Source: an uncultured Bacteroidales bacterium
GTDB taxonomy: Bacteria; Bacteroidota; Bacteroidia; Bacteroidales; P3
Direction: 5' to 3'
DNA: 5,621 nt
NCBI GenBank assembly: GCA_937910265.1
Contig: CALEPD010000233.1
Coordinates: forward strand, 1 to 5,621
Position 1 is the stretch's first letter. The number at the start of each line of letters is the position of its first letter. This document shows positions 5,586 to 5,621 of the stretch, in pieces. The notes beneath the pieces are model-generated. The model was given only the letters and a program-made list of their open reading frames with translations, did no database searches and had not been told where the DNA came from. The translations under genes were made by a program, and so were the position numbers.

Positions 5586-5621
5586 CGGACAGGATAAAAG
5601 TGGACAAAAAGTATTATTTTT

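Larger units (their letters stand above)
5190..5621 (+). mobile_element. IS3-family insertion sequence remnant, right boundary outside the window
   Basis: The region after the mreB hairpin is AT-rich and holds a degenerate IS left end (5190-5214), a broken IS3-type orfA (5270-5519), and two direct copies of an IS-end-like sequence (5532-5550 and 5567-5585). The copy at 5567 reads TGTGGCCCTCCCC, then AAAAATCGGACAGG. This follows the general form of IS3-family ends of the IS150 kind: TGT, then a CCC stretch, then GGAC. No orfB (DDE transposase) is present inside the window. The element has either decayed, with a second copy starting at the right edge, or this part of the contig is misassembled. 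The exact IS name cannot be given without a search. Confidence 0.6.

Noticed and set aside
5416..5607. Minus-strand 63-codon open frame at the right end
   Set aside because: It is antisense to the OrfA remnant and runs through the direct repeats. It has no recognisable domain and is best explained as a by-product of IS sequence.

Overview
The window looks like a contig from a Bacteroidales (Bacteroidota) genome, probably assembled from a metagenome, with foreign or repeated sequence at both ends. Support for Bacteroidota comes from two copies of the phylum's promoter -7 box (TAnnTTTG), starts without strong Shine-Dalgarno sites, and the type of PFK, PurH and MreB encoded. Most of the window is about 43-47% GC by eye. 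The first ~150 bases are about 61% GC (86 of the first 140 bases counted by hand).

Layout. Positions 1-153 hold an internal piece of a zinc-type medium-chain dehydrogenase on the + strand. It abuts a minus-strand beta-CASP metallo-beta-lactamase (RNA-processing nuclease type, start at 1172). That gene loses its family sequence after residue 347, in the middle of motif C. The two families share one 22-bp block (132-153) that fits both proteins, which is what a false assembly join would produce. A divergent promoter region follows (about 1173-1341), with one -7 box facing each way. Then come three intact + strand housekeeping genes: a group III-like 6-phosphofructokinase (1342-2442), purH (2464-3990) and mreB (4074-5099).

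Downstream of mreB, where Bacteroidota usually carry mreC, there is a perfect 20-bp-stem hairpin (5133-5179). After it lies an IS3-family remnant: a degenerate left end (about 5190-5214), an internally deleted orfA (5270-5519), and two same-orientation copies of a 19-bp IS-end-like sequence (5532-5550, 5567-5585) running to the end of the window.

Functionally, pfkA (glycolysis) and purH (last two steps of IMP synthesis) are 21 bp apart and probably co-transcribed from the promoter at 1250-1280. mreB (cell-shape actin) follows after 83 bp. I see no convincing new biological system. The most notable points are the probable chimeric join at the left end and the decayed or nested IS3 sequence at the right end.
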